A stretch of 64,000 bases of DNA from Falsirhodobacter sp. alg1 (GTDB taxonomy: Bacteria; Pseudomonadota; Alphaproteobacteria; Rhodobacterales; Rhodobacteraceae), in contig NZ_BBJC02000001.1 of the NCBI RefSeq assembly GCF_000739715.2, forward strand, positions 226,835 to 290,834, read 5' to 3'. Both the position numbers and the translations under genes were made by a program. The notes under the pieces were generated by a model, which was given only the letters and a program-made list of their open reading frames with translations, did no database searches and was not told the DNA's origin. Of the stretch, positions 18,509 to 27,866 are shown one piece after another. The stretch's first letter is position 1. Each line of letters begins with the position of its first letter.

Positions 18509-19495
18509 ATGGCGAAAAACGTACTTGTAACGGGTGGCGCGGGCTATATCGGCGCGCATGCCTGCAAGGTTCTGGCAGCGGCAGGATTTACGCCGGTCAC
18601 ATTCGACAATCTGACCACCGGCTGGGCTGAGGCGGTGAAATACGGCCCCCTGGTGCAGGGGGATCTGATGAACCGCGCCGATATCGATGCGGCTCTGGCA
18701 GAATACCAGCCGGTTGCCGTCATGCATTTTGCAGCGCTGTCACTGGTGGGCGAATCCATGAAGGATCCTGGCTATTACTGGCGGGTCAACGTGAATGGTG
18801 CGCTGAATTTGCTGGAGGCCACGGTTGCAGCCGGCATCCGAAATTTCGTGTTTTCGTCTACCTGTGCCACCTATGGCGATCAGGATGGCGTGCTGCTGAA
18901 CGAGGAAACGCCGCAACGCCCGATCAACGCCTATGGCGGGTCGAAGCTGGCGATCGAGGAAATGGTCCGCAACTTCGGGGCCGCTTACGATCTGAACCAT
19001 GTCATTTTCCGCTATTTCAACGTGGCGGGTGCCGATCCGGATGCCGAGGTGGGTGAACAGCACACGCCGGAGACGCATCTTATTCCCTTGATGCTGGATG
19101 CCGTGGCCGGAAAACGTGATGCGCTGACCGTGTTTGGTACCGATTATCCCACGCGTGACGGAACCTGCGTCCGGGATTACGTGCATGTCATGGATCTGGT
19201 CGACGCCCACGTGCTCGGGTTGAAATGGCTGCTCGAGGGTAAGGAAAGCCGCGTATTCTGCCTTGGCACCGGCAACGGATTTTCCGTAACCGAGGTGATA
19301 GAGGCGTCCCGTGCCGTGACCAATCGTGATGTGCCGATCGTCTACGGGGATCGCCGGCCGGGGGATGCCGTCACTCTTGTCTCGGGGTCCGAGGCTGCGA
19401 TCCGGGATCTGGGGTGGCAACCCGACCGGTCCACCCTGCGCGATATGATCGGGGATGCATGGCGGTGGGCACAAAAACCCGCATTCACGAAATGA
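18509..19495 (+). CDS. galE: UDP-glucose 4-epimerase
   Basis: The 328-residue short-chain dehydrogenase-type enzyme interconverts UDP-glucose and UDP-galactose with bound NAD. The motif GGAGYIG is at residues 9-15 and the catalytic pair YGGSK is at Tyr142 and Lys146. FRYFNVAGADP and RDGTCVRDYVHVMDL are the usual GalE sugar-binding signatures. The ATG at 18509 is preceded by AGGTGGGA and starts directly at the first strand. It diverges from the sulfotransferase across about 150 bases and ends before a strong terminator. Confidence 0.95.
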   Translation: MAKNVLVTGGAGYIGAHACKVLAAAGFTPVTFDNLTTGWAEAVKYGPLVQGDLMNRADIDAALAEYQPVAVMHFAALSLVGESMKDPGYYWRVNVNGALNLLEATVAAGIRNFVFSSTCATYGDQDGVLLNEETPQRPINAYGGSKLAIEEMVRNFGAAYDLNHVIFRYFNVAGADPDAEVGEQHTPETHLIPLMLDAVAGKRDALTVFGTDYPTRDGTCVRDYVHVMDLVDAHVLGLKWLLEGKESRVFCLGTGNGFSVTEVIEASRAVTNRDVPIVYGDRRPGDAVTLVSGSEAAIRDLGWQPDRSTLRDMIGDAWRWAQKPAFTK

Positions 19496-19552
19496 TCGAT
19501 CCGCGCATCTGATGGCACAGGCCTGAACGGCCGGTCCCATATACCGCATTTG

Positions 19553-19581
19553 AAAACCGGCCGCCCTGCGGCCGGTTTTTT
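19553..19581 (+). terminator. Rho-independent terminator after galE
   Basis: AAAACCGGCCG pairs with CGGCCGGTTTT around a 5-base loop, and the run of six Ts at 19576-19581 follows the GC-rich stem. This closes the polysaccharide region. Confidence 0.9.
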
Positions 19582-19833
19582 GCATATCGATTAAGCAGTC
19601 AGAAAAATGCGCCCCATTGGCATTTTTTTGTATACTTATAATATATTTATTATAAACATTAAGTTATATCGGCCCTGCAGCAGCATGAAAATTCTGTATG
19701 CCTCAAAAACATGCGCCTTTGTATAACTGGGCTGATTATAACTACAAAAACTATAGTCTGTCTTTATACATAGAATCCCCTCATCACTTAGGGACACCGC
19801 TGATCCATTCCTTCCCCTGATCCGGAGAGTTCC
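19582..19833 (+). promoter_or_regulatory. AT-rich regulatory region upstream of the hydantoin transport operon
   Basis: These 252 bases have no gene and are far richer in A and T than the flanks. A perfect 8-base inverted repeat (TTATAATA with TATTATAA, 4-base spacer) lies at 19636-19655. GGAGAG sits 5 bases before the start codon of the binding protein. The region probably holds the operon promoter and perhaps the LysR operator; I could not fix -35/-10 boxes. Confidence 0.5.
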
Positions 19834-20679
19834 ATGACCAAACGCATACTGGCCGCCGCCCTCGCGCTTGGGTGCTCCTCGCTTCTGTCTACCGCAGCAA
19901 CAGCCCAGGACGGGTTGCGTGTGGCCCTGGACGGAACTTTTGCGCCCCATGCCATGCCCAGCCTGTCGGGCGGGGTAGAAGGGTTCAATGTCGATCTTGC
20001 CAATCTGATTGCCGAACGTCTGGGCACCACCATACAGATTGACGCCGCACAGTTTTCGGGCCTGATCCCCGCGATGCAGGCCGGCACCTATGATTTCCTT
20101 GTTGCCCCTACCACCGTCACGGCCGAGCGGGCGGAGAACATGCTGTTCACCGAAGGGTTCATGGATACCAATTTCACCTTCGTGCAACTAGCAGATTCCC
20201 CCGCCGGCACCTCGATCGAGGATTACCGGGGCAAATCCCTGGCCGTGAACAAGGGGTCGGCCTATGAAAGCTACCTCAATGATCTGGCCGACGAATACGA
20301 TCTGACCGTGACTGCCTACGGCACCTCCACCGATGCAGTGGAGGCGGTGATCACCGGGCGCGCCTATGCCTCGCTTGCCGGATCGACCACCTCCGCTTGG
20401 GCAGTCAAGAAGAATCCGCGCCTCGAACTGGGCGCCGAGATCGATACCGGGCTGGTCTGGGCCTTGCCCTTCCGCAAGGACGATGCCGAAAACCGCAACA
20501 GGATTGATGCCGCCATCGAATGCCTGAAATCGGACGGATCCCTGGCCGAACTCTCGGAAAAATGGTTCGGCGTCACCCCGGCTGCGGGCAGCACGATCGT
20601 CACCCCCACGCCCGGATACGGTGTTCCCGGTTTCCCGGGCTATGAAGACACCGCGCATGACGTGACCTGCGACCTCTGA
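19834..20679 (+). CDS. Polar amino-acid-type ABC transporter substrate-binding protein
   Basis: The 281-residue periplasmic protein captures a small polar ligand for the transporter encoded next. The N-terminus is a standard signal peptide, probably cut after ATA near residue 24. The family 3 solute-binding fold shows [11 protein letters not shown]...[15 protein letters not shown] and later FMDTNFTFV and [14 protein letters not shown]. Position at the head of a transporter-hydantoinase operon suggests that it binds a hydantoin, carbamoyl amino acid or D-amino acid, but the ligand is not visible from sequence. Confidence 0.9.
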   Translation: MTKRILAAALALGCSSLLSTAATAQDGLRVALDGTFAPHAMPSLSGGVEGFNVDLANLIAERLGTTIQIDAAQFSGLIPAMQAGTYDFLVAPTTVTAERAENMLFTEGFMDTNFTFVQLADSPAGTSIEDYRGKSLAVNKGSAYESYLNDLADEYDLTVTAYGTSTDAVEAVITGRAYASLAGSTTSAWAVKKNPRLELGAEIDTGLVWALPFRKDDAENRNRIDAAIECLKSDGSLAELSEKWFGVTPAAGSTIVTPTPGYGVPGFPGYEDTAHDVTCDL

Positions 20680-20693
20680 AAACGGATATCGCC

Positions 20694-21437
20694 ATGACCC
20701 CGATGCTGGAAATTGCAGGACTGGAAAAGAACTTCGGTGATGTTCAGGTGCTGCGCAGCATCGATCTGAAGGTCGCCCGGGGTGAGCTGGTCTTTGTGAT
20801 CGGGCCGTCGGGGTCGGGCAAATCCACGATGCTGCGCTGCTGCAACCGGTTGGAGGAGCCGACGTCAGGCTCCATCTTCATTGACGGGCGCAATATCATG
20901 AACGCGCTGTCGGCGGATCTGAACCGCCTGCGGCTGCAGACGGGAATGGTATTTCAGGGCTTTCATCTTTATCCGCACATGACGGTCCTGAAGAACGTGA
21001 TGCTGGCCCAGACCAAGGCGCTGAAGCGCCCGAAGGCCGAGGCGGAGACGCGCGCCATGGATATGCTGGGCCGCGTCGGGCTGGCCCATAAGGCCAAGGC
21101 AATGCCCACCGAATTGTCGGGTGGCCAGCAGCAACGCGTGGCGATTGCCCGCGCACTGGCATTGGACCCGAAGGTCATGCTTTTTGATGAACCGACCTCG
21201 GCGCTGGATCCGGAACTTGTGGGATCGGTCCTGAAGGTGATGAAGGATCTGAACGCCGAGGGAATGACCATGGTCGTCGTCAGCCATGAAATGGGTTTTG
21301 CCCGCGAGGCTGCGGATCGTGTGGTCTTCATGGATGGTGGCGTGGTGGTCGAACAGGGCACGCCGGACCAAGTGTTCGGAAATCCGCAGCAGGATCGGAC
21401 ACGCGCCTTCCTGTCGCGGGTGACGGGGGCCGAATAA
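20694..21437 (+). CDS. Polar amino-acid-type ABC transporter ATPase
   Basis: The 247-residue ATPase energises uptake. Walker [10 protein letters not shown] is at residues 37-45, the signature [15 protein letters not shown] near 141-155, Walker [13 protein letters not shown] follows, and the H-loop is [10 protein letters not shown]. It is a GlnQ/HisP-type family member. A second ATG three codons on is an alternative start. It is 14 bases from the binding protein and 5 bases from the first permease. Confidence 0.93.
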   Translation: MTPMLEIAGLEKNFGDVQVLRSIDLKVARGELVFVIGPSGSGKSTMLRCCNRLEEPTSGSIFIDGRNIMNALSADLNRLRLQTGMVFQGFHLYPHMTVLKNVMLAQTKALKRPKAEAETRAMDMLGRVGLAHKAKAMPTELSGGQQQRVAIARALALDPKVMLFDEPTSALDPELVGSVLKVMKDLNAEGMTMVVVSHEMGFAREAADRVVFMDGGVVVEQGTPDQVFGNPQQDRTRAFLSRVTGAE

Positions 21438-21442
21438 CAGCC

Positions 21443-22114
21443 ATGGAACGGTTTCTGGAGGTTTTCTTCGCGCCACAGGTGTTCGCCCGCTATGCGCCGG
21501 ATGTTCTGTACGCGATGATGACAACACTGTGGCTGGGCCTCGTGATCATTCTGGCGGGGATCGGGCTGGGCCTGGTCCTTGCGTGCCTGCGGACGGCACA
21601 ATGCTGGTGGCTGACGCTGCCGATCGTGATCTTTGCCGACGTCATGCGGGCTTTGCCGCCGCTGGTGCTGATCCTGATTTTCTATTTCGGATTGCCGGGC
21701 CTTGGCCTCACCCTCTCCGGGCCATTGGTGCTGTTCATCGTCCTGACGGCCGTTCTCGCCGCCTTTGCCGAAGAGATCTTCTGGGCCGGGTTGACTGCCC
21801 TGACCCGCGGGCAATGGGAGGCGGGACGCGCCACGGGCCTGTCGTTCTTCCAGACGCTCATTCATGTGGCGCTGCCGCAGGCGGTACGGATGGGCATTCC
21901 GTCATTGGTGAACCGCGCGCTGGCAATCACCAAGATGACAGCGCTCGGCTCGGTCATCGGGGTCAAGGAAATCCTCGCCGTCTCCTCCTCGGCGCAGGCG
22001 ATGTCGGGTTCGGCCACCCCGCTGACGATGGCGGCGCTTGCCTATCTGGCGATCTTTCTGCCGGCGGTGGTATTGGCCCGCTGGCTGGAACGCCGCTTCA
22101 GCTGGAGGGTGTAG
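21443..22114 (+). CDS. Polar amino-acid-type ABC transporter permease 1
   Basis: The 223-residue HisM/GlnP-type permease has about five membrane segments and the cytoplasmic EAA loop WEAGRATGLSFFQTLIHVAL that contacts the ATPase. It starts 5 bases after the ATPase. It pairs with the next permease to form the channel. Confidence 0.92.
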   Translation: MERFLEVFFAPQVFARYAPDVLYAMMTTLWLGLVIILAGIGLGLVLACLRTAQCWWLTLPIVIFADVMRALPPLVLILIFYFGLPGLGLTLSGPLVLFIVLTAVLAAFAEEIFWAGLTALTRGQWEAGRATGLSFFQTLIHVALPQAVRMGIPSLVNRALAITKMTALGSVIGVKEILAVSSSAQAMSGSATPLTMAALAYLAIFLPAVVLARWLERRFSWRV

Positions 22115-22115
22115 C

Positions 22116-22781
22116 ATGTCCAACATCGCCGATATGTTCTTCAACCTCGATATCATGCGTCAGGCACTGCCCCTGCTGATGCAGGGGCTGGTGATGACGT
22201 TGAAGCTCTGTGCCGTCGTCATCGGTCTCGGGCTGATCGGCGGGCTGTTTCTGGCGCTGGCGGCCACCAGTCCGCGGCGCTGGTTGCGCTGGCCGACGAT
22301 GGCGCTGATCGATCTGATGCGGGCTTTGCCGCCCCTTGTGCTGCTTATCTTCATCTATTCCGGCATGCCGTTCGCAGGGGTGCAGATGCCAGCGTTCACC
22401 GCAGTGGCGGTAGCGTTCCTGCTGAACAATTCCGCCTATTACGCCGAGGTCTATCGCGCGGGCCTGCAATCCCTGCCATCCGGCCAATGGGAGGCGGCGC
22501 GGGCCACCGGCCTGTCGATGCCGCAGACGCTGGTGCATGTGATCATTCCGCAGGCCGTGCGGAATGTGCTGCCCGATCTTCTGTCCAATACGATCGAGGT
22601 GGTGAAGCTGACATCCCTCGCCTCGGTCGTATCCTTGGCCGAGCTTCTCTATCAGGCCAACATGGCCCGATCCGTCACCTATAATTCCTCTCCGCTGGTT
22701 CTGGCTGCGGCGATCTATCTGGTGCTTCTGTGGCCCTGTGTTCGCCTTGTCAGCCGCTTCCAGCGCAAACTCAGCATCTAA
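22116..22781 (+). CDS. Polar amino-acid-type ABC transporter permease 2
   Basis: The 221-residue second HisM/GlnP-type permease has an EAA loop WEAARATGLSMPQTLVHVII. It begins one base after the stop of permease 1, so translation is likely coupled. The two permeases share the order of segments but differ clearly in sequence, consistent with a heterodimeric channel. The carbamoylase gene starts 9 bases later. Confidence 0.92.
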   Translation: MSNIADMFFNLDIMRQALPLLMQGLVMTLKLCAVVIGLGLIGGLFLALAATSPRRWLRWPTMALIDLMRALPPLVLLIFIYSGMPFAGVQMPAFTAVAVAFLLNNSAYYAEVYRAGLQSLPSGQWEAARATGLSMPQTLVHVIIPQAVRNVLPDLLSNTIEVVKLTSLASVVSLAELLYQANMARSVTYNSSPLVLAAAIYLVLLWPCVRLVSRFQRKLSI

Positions 22782-22790
22782 GGATATCCC

Positions 22791-23714
22791 ATGAAAATGA
22801 TCGTTGGCGGGGCGCAAATCGGCGGCATCCAAAGGGATGAGCCGCGTGAGGCGGTTGTGGCGCGGATGATGGCCCTGATGGAACAGGCCCATGCGCAGGG
22901 GGTGGAATTTCTGGTCTATCCCGAGATGACGCTGACCACCTTCTTCCCGCGTTTCTATGTCGAGGATCGTGCCGAATTCGATCACTGGTTCGAAACGGAA
23001 ATGCCGAATGCCGCCACGCAGCCGCTATTCGATATGGCGCGCGGGTTCGGCATGGGTTTCACCTTCGGATATTGCGAGCTGACCCCCGAGGGAGAGCATT
23101 TCAATACTTCCATCCTTGTATCCCCCGAGGGGGAGATTGTTTCCACCTACCGTAAGACGCACCTGCCGGGCCATGCCGAATTCGAACCAGAACGCAGCCA
23201 CCAGCATCTGGAAAAGCGCTATTTTCTGGCGGGGGACACCGGGTTCAACGTGGTGCGTAACCAAGGTGTCGTCATGGGGATGGCAATCTGCAATGACCGG
23301 CGCTGGCCCGAAGCGTGGCGTTGTCTGGGGTTGCAGGGCGTGGAGCTGGTGACCATCGGCTATAACACCCCCAGCCAGAACAACCTGTCAAAGAACGAAG
23401 GCATCGAGAAACGCGTTTACCACCACGAACTGTCGGTATGCGCGGGGGCCTACCAGAACTCCACCTTTGCGGTGGCGGTGGCCAAATGCGGAATGGAGGA
23501 TGGAAACCATATGTTCGCAGGCTCCATCATCGTGGACAGTGACGGTTTCGTCATTGCCCGCGCCACGGGTGAGGGGGACGAACTGATCGTGGCCGAATGC
23601 GATTTCGACAAATGCGCGTTCGGTAAGCGAACGGTCTTCAATTTCGAAGCCCATCGCCGTATCGAGCATTACGGGCGCATCACCGCCCAGACCGGCGTCA
23701 AGGTGGAAGTGTAA
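22791..23714 (+). CDS. hyuC: N-carbamoyl-D-amino acid hydrolase
   Basis: The 307-residue nitrilase-superfamily enzyme hydrolyses N-carbamoyl-D-amino acids to D-amino acid, CO2 and ammonia. The catalytic triad is visible as Glu45 (LVYPEMTL), Lys122 (YRKTHLPGH) and Cys167 (AICNDRRWPE). The sequence HLPGHAEFEP and NDRRWPEAWR are characteristic of D-carbamoylases rather than of beta-ureidopropionases. It sits between transporter and hydantoinase genes, three bases before the latter. Confidence 0.92.
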   Translation: MKMIVGGAQIGGIQRDEPREAVVARMMALMEQAHAQGVEFLVYPEMTLTTFFPRFYVEDRAEFDHWFETEMPNAATQPLFDMARGFGMGFTFGYCELTPEGEHFNTSILVSPEGEIVSTYRKTHLPGHAEFEPERSHQHLEKRYFLAGDTGFNVVRNQGVVMGMAICNDRRWPEAWRCLGLQGVELVTIGYNTPSQNNLSKNEGIEKRVYHHELSVCAGAYQNSTFAVAVAKCGMEDGNHMFAGSIIVDSDGFVIARATGEGDELIVAECDFDKCAFGKRTVFNFEAHRRIEHYGRITAQTGVKVEV

Positions 23715-23717
23715 CCC

Positions 23718-25172
23718 ATGTTCGATACCGTTATCCATTCCGGCACCCTTGTAACCGCCAGTGATGTGTTTCGCGGCGATATCGGCATCAAGGACGGGCG
23801 CATCGCGGCCATTGCCGAAACCATTTCCGGTGGAGACAGGCGCATCGATGCCGGTGGGCGCCTTGTGATGCCTGGCGGCATTGAGGCGCATGCCCATATC
23901 GCGCAGGAAAGTTCCTCGGGGGTGATGACGGCCGACGATTACTATACCGGGTCCGTTTCGGCGGCGTTCGGCGGAAATTCCAGCTTCATCCCCTTCGCAG
24001 GCCAGCATCGTGGCCAGTCGGTGGATGATGTGCTGGCCACCTATGATGAACGGTCAAGGCGGTCGGTTATCGATTACAGCTACCATCTGATCATTTCCGA
24101 CCCGACCGAGGCCGTGCTGAACGATGAGCTGCCGCGCGCGTTCAAACGGGGGATCACCTCGTTCAAGGTGTTCATGACCTATGATCTGATGAACCTCGGG
24201 GACGGGGGGATGCTGGATATCCTGACCGTGGCCAAGGCGCATGGCGCGATCACGATGGTACATGCCGAAAACAACGAGATGGTCAAATGGATGAACCGCC
24301 GTCTGGCGGCCAAGGGCCTGACCGCACCCCGGTACCATGCCATCAGCCGCCCCGAGCTGGCCGAGGAGGAGGCGATCAACCGTGCCATATCGCTTGCCAA
24401 ACTGGTCGATGCGCCGCTGTTCATTGTCCATGTGTCCACGGCGGGCGGGGCCGCACTGGTGCAGCGCGCCAAACTGGACGGGGTAAAGCTGTTCGCCGAA
24501 ACCTGCCCGCAATATCTGGCGCTGACCCGCGACGATCTAGACCGACCGGGGATGGAGGGGGCAAAGTTCATGTGTTCTCCACCGCTTCGCGACAGGGAAA
24601 CGCAGCAGGCGCTGTGGCGTCACGTGCAATCGGGCACGTTTGAAAGCGTATCCTCGGACCATGCCCCGTACCGTTACGATGCATCTGGAAAATTCACCGC
24701 AGGACCGGATGCCCCATACCCCAAGATCGCCAACGGGATGCCCGGCATTGCCGCACGCCTGCCGTATTTGTTCTCTGAAGGCGTGGTTGCGGGCCGGATC
24801 AGCCTGAAGCAGTTCGTGGCGCTTTCGGCAACCAATGCGGCGCAGACCTTCGGAATGACAGCCAAAGGCTCTTTGGCGCCGGGAATGGATGCGGATATCG
24901 CGATCTGGAATCCCGATGTGACGCGCAAAGTGACGTTGGCGGACCAGCACGACAATATGGATTTCACCCCGTTCGAGGGGATGGAGCTGACGGGCGTTCC
25001 CGAGATCGTTCTGAACCGCGGCAATATCATCGTGGAACATGGCACCCTGCGTGCGGCCGAAGGGCAGGGGCGTTTCGTGCCCCGTGCCACAGTCGATCTG
25101 ACGGGAAAACCCGGCTATCTGGCCAAGGAACTGGACCCCGCACATAATTTCGGCACAAGGATCGCGCCATGA
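23718..25172 (+). CDS. hyuA: Hydantoinase / dihydropyrimidinase
   Basis: The 484-residue cyclic amidohydrolase opens 5-substituted hydantoins or dihydropyrimidines to N-carbamoyl acids. The binuclear metal site is complete: His58 and His60 (EAHAH), Lys150 to be carboxylated (SFKVFMTYD), His182 (VHAEN), His238 (FIVHVS) and Asp314 (SSDHAPY). Together with the D-specific carbamoylase, this points to a D-hydantoinase role; pure pyrimidine catabolism is an alternative. It overlaps the racemase gene by 4 bases. Symbols for hydantoinase genes vary between organisms. Confidence 0.92.
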   Translation: MFDTVIHSGTLVTASDVFRGDIGIKDGRIAAIAETISGGDRRIDAGGRLVMPGGIEAHAHIAQESSSGVMTADDYYTGSVSAAFGGNSSFIPFAGQHRGQSVDDVLATYDERSRRSVIDYSYHLIISDPTEAVLNDELPRAFKRGITSFKVFMTYDLMNLGDGGMLDILTVAKAHGAITMVHAENNEMVKWMNRRLAAKGLTAPRYHAISRPELAEEEAINRAISLAKLVDAPLFIVHVSTAGGAALVQRAKLDGVKLFAETCPQYLALTRDDLDRPGMEGAKFMCSPPLRDRETQQALWRHVQSGTFESVSSDHAPYRYDASGKFTAGPDAPYPKIANGMPGIAARLPYLFSEGVVAGRISLKQFVALSATNAAQTFGMTAKGSLAPGMDADIAIWNPDVTRKVTLADQHDNMDFTPFEGMELTGVPEIVLNRGNIIVEHGTLRAAEGQGRFVPRATVDLTGKPGYLAKELDPAHNFGTRIAP

Positions 25173-25795
25173 TACTGGTGATCAACCCGAATTCGGATCA
25201 GGCGGTAACGGACGGATTGGCCGCAGCGCTTGTGCCCTACGGCCCGCATTTTCATTGCATCAGCATTCCCGATAGCCCCGCCACGATATCCACGGCCGAG
25301 GATGTGGCAAGATCCGGCCTGCGGGTTCTGGAGGTTGCTGCGGAGTATCCACGGGCGCGCGCGATCATCACCGCCTGTTTCTCCGACCCGGGGCTGGACT
25401 TGCTGCGTGCTGCGGGGCGGACGGCCTTCGGCATTCAGGAGTGCGGTATCCTGACGGCGATGGCACGGGCCGACAGGTTCGGAATCATCGCGCTGTCACC
25501 CCGGTCCGTCCCCCGGCATACGGTGCGGATGCGGCAGATGGGCGTTCTGGACCGGTTGGCGGGCGAAGTTGCGCTGTCGGGTGCATCCGCTCTGGAGGCG
25601 GGCACTTCGCCTGTGGTGTTGGAGGAAACGCTGGAGGCCGGTGCCACGCTGGTTTCCATGGGGGCGGGTGCCATTGTGCTGGGCTGTGCCGGTTTCGCCC
25701 CGCGTCGCCGGCTGCTGGAGGAGCGGCTGGGTGTACCGGTGATCGATCCGGCGCAGGCCGCTGCCGTCATGGCGCTTGGCGCGGTGCTTGCCTGA
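25169..25795 (+). CDS. hyuE: Hydantoin / Asp-Glu family racemase
   Basis: The 208-residue enzyme of the aspartate/glutamate/hydantoin racemase family interconverts the L and D forms of 5-substituted hydantoins, so that a D-specific pathway can use both. The two catalytic cysteines are Cys70 (ITACFSDPG) and Cys173 (VLGCAGF). The N-terminal VINPNSD is typical of the family. ATGA overlap with hydantoinase and TGATG overlap with the regulator gene show a tightly coupled operon. Confidence 0.9.
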   Translation: MILVINPNSDQAVTDGLAAALVPYGPHFHCISIPDSPATISTAEDVARSGLRVLEVAAEYPRARAIITACFSDPGLDLLRAAGRTAFGIQECGILTAMARADRFGIIALSPRSVPRHTVRMRQMGVLDRLAGEVALSGASALEAGTSPVVLEETLEAGATLVSMGAGAIVLGCAGFAPRRRLLEERLGVPVIDPAQAAAVMALGAVLA

Positions 25796-26721
25796 TGCCG
25801 CCGCGCTCCACCACGCTTCCCGATATGTCGCTGCGGATGCTGGAAATATTCGCGACGATGATGCGGTGCGCCACTACGGTCGAAACGGCGGATGTCCTGA
25901 AGATCTCGCAGCCCGCCGTATCTGCCGGATTGCGCCAGCTGGAATCGCAGTTGGGGATACAGCTGTTCGAACGTACGGCGCGCAGGCTGACGCCAACCGC
26001 CGAAGCGCGTGAACTTTATGAGGAAATCCGCCCGATCTTCGGATTGATGCGCGGATTTTCCATGCGTGCGCGCGACATGAAGCTGGGGTTGGCCGGTCGG
26101 CTGCGCATCATCTCTACCCCGCCATTGGGGCAGACGATGGCCCCGATGGCGTTGGAGCGGCTGTTGCGGGACGGTCCCGATGTTTCCATCAATTTCGATA
26201 TCGGCCGTCTGGAAACGGTGATCGAGGCTGTGCAGACCGGAATGGCGGATATCGGCCTTGCGCTGACGCAGGACCGGTTCGATACTGTGAATATGGATAT
26301 CTTGCAGCGCGCCCATATGGTTGCCCTCGTTCCCGCGGATGGCCCGTTGGCAGGTCGTGCCCAGATCACCCCCGAAGATCTGGAGGGGACGCCGCTGGTG
26401 GGCCTGACGCAGGAATCCAATATCGGCCAACTGGTGCGCGCCGCCTTTGACCAGACAGGTTTCCAATATTCCCCGCGGGTCGAGGTGCGGTACTGCGAGA
26501 CGGCAACCGTCCTTGCGGGGCGGCGGTTGGGCGCAACCGTCGTGGACCCGTATTCTGCCTGCATGCATGGGCCAACACTGGTCGAACGCCCCTTCCTGCC
26601 GCTGTGTGAGGTGCGGGCCGTGCTGTTTACCCGCAAGGGTGTGCCGCATACCGGCCTCATGCATCGTTTCATCGCGCAATTACGCGCCTGTTTTGCCGAG
26701 CGTCTGTTGGATGGCGCATAG
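25795..26721 (+). CDS. LysR-family transcriptional regulator
   Basis: The 308-residue regulator has a winged helix-turn-helix at about residues 9-66 (SQPAVSAGLRQLESQLG) and a periplasmic-binding-like effector domain at about 95-300. It probably senses a hydantoin or amino acid and controls this operon. Unusually for LysR genes it is not divergent from its targets but lies within the same strand, starting at the base where the racemase gene ends. That implies that it is transcribed with the pathway. The targets are inferred. Confidence 0.9.
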   Translation: MPPRSTTLPDMSLRMLEIFATMMRCATTVETADVLKISQPAVSAGLRQLESQLGIQLFERTARRLTPTAEARELYEEIRPIFGLMRGFSMRARDMKLGLAGRLRIISTPPLGQTMAPMALERLLRDGPDVSINFDIGRLETVIEAVQTGMADIGLALTQDRFDTVNMDILQRAHMVALVPADGPLAGRAQITPEDLEGTPLVGLTQESNIGQLVRAAFDQTGFQYSPRVEVRYCETATVLAGRRLGATVVDPYSACMHGPTLVERPFLPLCEVRAVLFTRKGVPHTGLMHRFIAQLRACFAERLLDGA

Positions 26722-26733
26722 AAAGAAGTGTTG

Positions 26734-27681
26734 ATGACTGATATTTTGCTCCGCGTTGAAGGCCCCGTTTATCAGGCCGCCCTTGGCCAGTACTTCACGG
26801 TACATGACGGGTCCAAAGGGCTGGATGCGCTGCCGCCCGAGATACTGGCGAAAATCCGTGTGGTGGTCACGAATGGAACGGTCGGTCTGACGGCGGCCGA
26901 GATGGATCTTTTGCCGAACCTCGGTCTGATCAGTACGGTCGGCACGGGATATGAAAAGGTGCAGATCCACGAGGCCTTTGCCCGCGATATCGATGTGACC
27001 CATGCGGCCGGCACCAATGCCGTTGCGGTGGCCGAGCATACGATCGGCATGATCATCGGGCTGATGCGCAAGCTGGCCAGATACGATGAAACGACGCGTG
27101 CCGGTCAATGGCGTGGGGCCATGGGGCCGACGCCGATGGTTTCGGGTAAACGGATCGGCATTTTCGGAATGGGCGGTGTCGGTCGCCGGGTGGCGCAGCT
27201 GGCCGAAGCCTTCGGCATGCCCGTCAGCTATTGCAGCCGGACCGCCAAGGATACGCCGAACTGGGCCTTCGTGTCGGATCTGGAAACCCTTGCCGCGCAG
27301 GTGGATGTGCTGGTTCTGACCGTGCCGGGCGGGCCGGAAACCCATCACGCGGTCAACGAAGCTGTTCTGGCCGCGTTGGGCCCCGATGGTTACGTGGTCA
27401 ATGTGGGTCGCGGTTCCGTGGTGAAAACGGAGGCGCTGATAGAGGCGCTGCATTCCGGGCGCATTGCCGGTGCCGCCCTCGATGTGTTCGAGGATGAGCC
27501 CCATATTCCTGAAGAGCTGCGCCGCAGTCCCGATGTGCTGCTGTCCCCACACGTCGCGGGGCTGGCGCTGGAGGTGCAGGAGCTGAGCGCGGCGCTGCTG
27601 AAGCGCAATATCGATGCCTTTACCGCAAAGGCGCCACTGGTGTCACCCGTTCCCGAAATGGCGCAGCGCACCACGGGGTGA
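26734..27681 (+). CDS. D-isomer-specific 2-hydroxyacid dehydrogenase
   Basis: The 315-residue NAD(P)-dependent enzyme reduces a 2-keto acid to a D-2-hydroxy acid, or the reverse. The nucleotide fold GMGGVG is at residues 145-150 and the catalytic Arg226 (NVGRGSVV), Glu255 (DVFEDEP) and His273 (SPHVAG) are all in place. GTG and TTG codons precede the ATG at 26734; the ATG is preferred with GAAAGAAG upstream. It follows the LysR gene by 12 bases, so it probably handles a keto acid derived from the D-amino acids made by the operon. This is inference. Confidence 0.87.
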   Translation: MTDILLRVEGPVYQAALGQYFTVHDGSKGLDALPPEILAKIRVVVTNGTVGLTAAEMDLLPNLGLISTVGTGYEKVQIHEAFARDIDVTHAAGTNAVAVAEHTIGMIIGLMRKLARYDETTRAGQWRGAMGPTPMVSGKRIGIFGMGGVGRRVAQLAEAFGMPVSYCSRTAKDTPNWAFVSDLETLAAQVDVLVLTVPGGPETHHAVNEAVLAALGPDGYVVNVGRGSVVKTEALIEALHSGRIAGAALDVFEDEPHIPEELRRSPDVLLSPHVAGLALEVQELSAALLKRNIDAFTAKAPLVSPVPEMAQRTTG

Positions 27682-27700
27682 ACCGACCCTTGAACGCATA

Positions 27701-27738
27701 TCATCGCCACGGCCCTTAGGGAGCCGCCATGGCGATGA
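27701..27738. repeat. Stem-loop after the hydantoin operon
   Basis: TCATCGCCA and TGGCGATGA are exact complements, with an inner imperfect stem CGGCCC/GGGaGCCG. It starts 20 bases after the dehydrogenase stop. It lacks a T tract but could end transcription of the operon or act as an operator for the regulator gene that follows. Confidence 0.5.
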
Positions 27739-27866
27739 CACGTATGAATGAAGCGCCTCTTCTGCCCTGTTCTGCGACAATTCCTTCGTGGCCTTGGAAA
27801 ACAAGCAGGCATAAGATGGAACGATCATCCAGCATGATGCGACGCAACAAGACCGGAAGTAATCGA

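Noticed and set aside
19636..20187. 183-codon minus-strand frame over the binding-protein gene
   Set aside because: Antisense to a clear signal peptide and solute-binding fold; no homology features.
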